Made by a program: the position numbers and the translations under genes
The notes under the pieces: model-generated
Told to the model about the DNA's origin: nothing
Database searches by the model: none
Seen by the model: the letters and a program-made list of their open reading frames with translations, nothing else
Part shown: positions 62,814 through 64,000 of the stretch, piece after piece
How the letters are laid out: the number at the start of each line of letters is the position of its first letter
Numbering within the stretch: position 1 is the first letter of the stretch
DNA from: a bacterium
GTDB lineage: Bacteria; Bacillota; Clostridia; Lachnospirales; Lachnospiraceae
Assembly (NCBI GenBank): GCA_030539165.1
Contig: JAUNSO010000004.1
Location: 1 to 64,000, forward strand
Reading direction: 5' to 3'
Length of the DNA stretch: 64,000 nucleotides

Positions 62814-63671
62814 TCAGGCAAGCGCAATATTCAAAGCTTCTGAAATCGTATATCCCAGATGCTTTACGGTCTCATCAATATTTTTCGGAGTCATGTAGAA
62901 GTTGCCCAGTTCCCGGTTTCCCTGAAAGGCCTGTGCCGTCGCATCGCTGATGATGGTCGCCGCATCTACTACAGTCGGTACACCGATGGCGATGACAGGA
63001 ACACCAAGGCTTTCCTGTGTAATGGCATTGCGATGATTGCCCACTCCCGACCCGGGATGGATGCCTGTGTCTGTGACCTGTATCGTCCTGTTCAGGCGCT
63101 TTGTACTGCGTGCCGCCAGTGCATCGATTGCGATCACCACATCCGGGGCAGTCTCCTCTATGATTCCCTTTACGATCTCTGATGCCTCCATGCCGGTCTG
63201 TGCCATAACCCCCGGAACGATGGCGCTGATCAGATTGACCTGCTCCTTACCATAGGCTGCTTTTCCATACTCTTTAATGATATGCCGGGTGATCATCATA
63301 TTATTCACAACATTCGGCCCAAGTGCATCGGGCGTTACCTCCCGGTTGCCAAGTCCGACGATCAGTACCGCCTTTTCTTCTGCGGATTCCGGCAGCAGCG
63401 CACGTACCTGCTTTGCCAGCTCTTCCGAGATCTCGCTGTGATAATCCTCATCCGGCTCTGACATATTGGGAGCCTCCAGTGTAATGTATGTTCCCATCGG
63501 CTTTCCCAGCTCCTTCGCCCCATTTTTACTTTCAATGATCACCTTCGTGATCCGGATGCCGCTCTCCTCCTCGTAGGACTCCTCTACACGCACACCTCTG
63601 ACATCTTCATTTTTTTCTTCTACACTCTCCTTGGCCTCCAAAGCCAGATCCGTTCGTATATGAATATCCAT
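62814..63671 (-). CDS. gpr: Germination protease (GPR)
   Basis: A 285-residue protease that degrades small acid-soluble spore proteins during germination. The N-terminus (IRTDLALEAKESVEE) is the short propeptide region removed on activation; VLIVGLGNREVTPDALGPNVV and IHPGSGVGNHR are family blocks. Expression in the forespore is expected, but I could not identify a convincing sporulation promoter upstream. Confidence 0.95.
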   Translation of the reverse strand: MDIHIRTDLALEAKESVEEKNEDVRGVRVEESYEEESGIRITKVIIESKNGAKELGKPMGTYITLEAPNMSEPDEDYHSEISEELAKQVRALLPESAEEKAVLIVGLGNREVTPDALGPNVVNNMMITRHIIKEYGKAAYGKEQVNLISAIVPGVMAQTGMEASEIVKGIIEETAPDVVIAIDALAARSTKRLNRTIQVTDTGIHPGSGVGNHRNAITQESLGVPVIAIGVPTVVDAATIISDATAQAFQGNRELGNFYMTPKNIDETVKHLGYTISEALNIALA

Positions 63672-63750
63672 GATTCTATTTCCTTTCTGTCCTGCTTGGC
63701 TGACTTTTGGCCTGCATCATCATTTTCTGCAAATTCTTCTTGATTTATAC

Positions 63751-63779
63751 TTGACAGAATCGAAAATCTCTACTAAACT
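63751..63779 (+). promoter_or_regulatory. Promoter of rpsT
   Basis: TTGACA (63751-63756), 17-nt spacer and TAAACT (63774-63779) on the plus strand, about 100 bp before the rpsT start, in the divergent gpr-rpsT gap. Confidence 0.7.
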
Positions 63780-63785
63780 AGACTA

Positions 63786-63880
63786 GTGTCCGCGTAGATA
63801 CGTCCGTGTCCGGAATTCTACGTTGTTCTGATTAGGGACATACGGTAACAGTTATTTTTGCGTAATAGGAGGTGTGGGTC
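63786..63880 (+). promoter_or_regulatory. Leader RNA of rpsT
   Basis: About 95 nt of leader contain CGTAGA/TCTACG pairing (about 63798-63823) and TGTCC/GGACA pairing around it. AGGAGG at 63867-63872 is the ribosome-binding site. Autoregulation by S20 is possible but not shown; I recognise no named motif. Confidence 0.35.
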
Positions 63881-64000
63881 TTGGCTAATATCAAATCAGC
63901 AAAGAAGAGAATTCTCGTAAATGAGACAAAGGCTGCAAGAAACAAAGCAGAAAAGTCAAAGGTTAAAACTTATGTAAAGAAAGTTTACGCTGCAATCGAA
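63881..64000 (+). CDS. rpsT: 30S ribosomal protein S20, 5' part
   Basis: The first 40 codons of S20 run off the right edge. The start is TTG, placed 8 nt after AGGAGG, giving MANIKSAKKRILVNETKAAR, a typical S20 N-terminus. S20 binds 16S rRNA. A rare start codon may relate to autoregulation, as known for S20 (UUG) in E. coli. Divergence from gpr matches B. subtilis. Confidence 0.95.
   Translation, partial: MANIKSAKKRILVNETKAARNKAEKSKVKTYVKKVYAAIE

Noticed and set aside
63672..63770. Sigma-G promoter of gpr
   Set aside because: A TATA-like -35 is visible but no convincing -10 at the right distance.

Overview
The window looks like chromosomal DNA of a motile, spore-forming Firmicute, most likely a Lachnospiraceae member (Roseburia / Agathobacter / Lachnospira-like). 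This is inferred from protein resemblance, the sporulation genes (gpr, spoIIP, sigK), codY, and gene order shared with Bacillus subtilis. Almost every gene is on the minus strand, so transcription runs from right to left. Only the rpsT fragment at the right edge is on the plus strand. I saw no tRNA, rRNA, CRISPR array, insertion sequence or prophage.

Layout in transcription order. (1) 57-64 kb: rpsT diverges from gpr-spoIIP-lepA-hemW, the same order as in B. subtilis. (2) 51-58.4 kb: a cyclic-di-GMP module with a FIST sensor, an unusual [FeFe]-hydrogenase-like / degenerate GGDEF / EAL fusion, and a large multi-PAS EAL protein with its own promoter. (3) 45.3-51 kb: sigK without a pro-sequence, overlapping a CtpA-type protease, then a tightly coupled trio of degenerate HD-GYP protein, PilT-like protein without its catalytic Walker residues, and O-antigen-ligase-like membrane protein. 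(4) 44.2-45.3 kb: an ECF sigma factor with its own promoter, followed by two tiny genes whose products carry a leader-like motif; one has a cysteine-rich, zinc-ribbon-like core. (5) 38.6-44.1 kb: comM-dprA-topA-codY. (6) 2.6-38 kb: one continuous fla/che operon of about 40 genes from flgB to sigD and four to five accessory genes, including a SwrB-like protein. (7) 0.4-2.4 kb: rpsB-tsf, then a terminator and a 74-bp tandem repeat array at the left edge.

The flagellar block encodes the rod, MS-ring, C-ring, export gate, ATPase complex, hook, hook-length control, stator, FlhF/FlhG placement GTPase/ATPase, most of the chemotaxis core (CheA, CheW, CheY, CheB, CheC, CheD; no CheR here), a PilZ protein that probably reads c-di-GMP, and sigma-D for late genes. 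Filament, hook-junction and receptor genes must lie elsewhere. The codY-flgB junction and the sigD-swrB-rpsB-tsf junction match B. subtilis, but the trmFO-xerC-hslV-hslU segment usual between topA and codY is missing.

The points most worth a second look are: the hydrogenase-EAL fusion with its FIST partner; the ECF sigma plus leader-peptide genes; the PilT-like pseudo-ATPase operon; the sigK start, set in a terminator-like hairpin beside a sporulation-type promoter; the repeat-rich 670-bp region upstream of flgB with a GCTT microsatellite; perfect hairpins placed right after the flgB, fliE and flgE stop codons; and FlgD with two surface-protein-like helical repeats.
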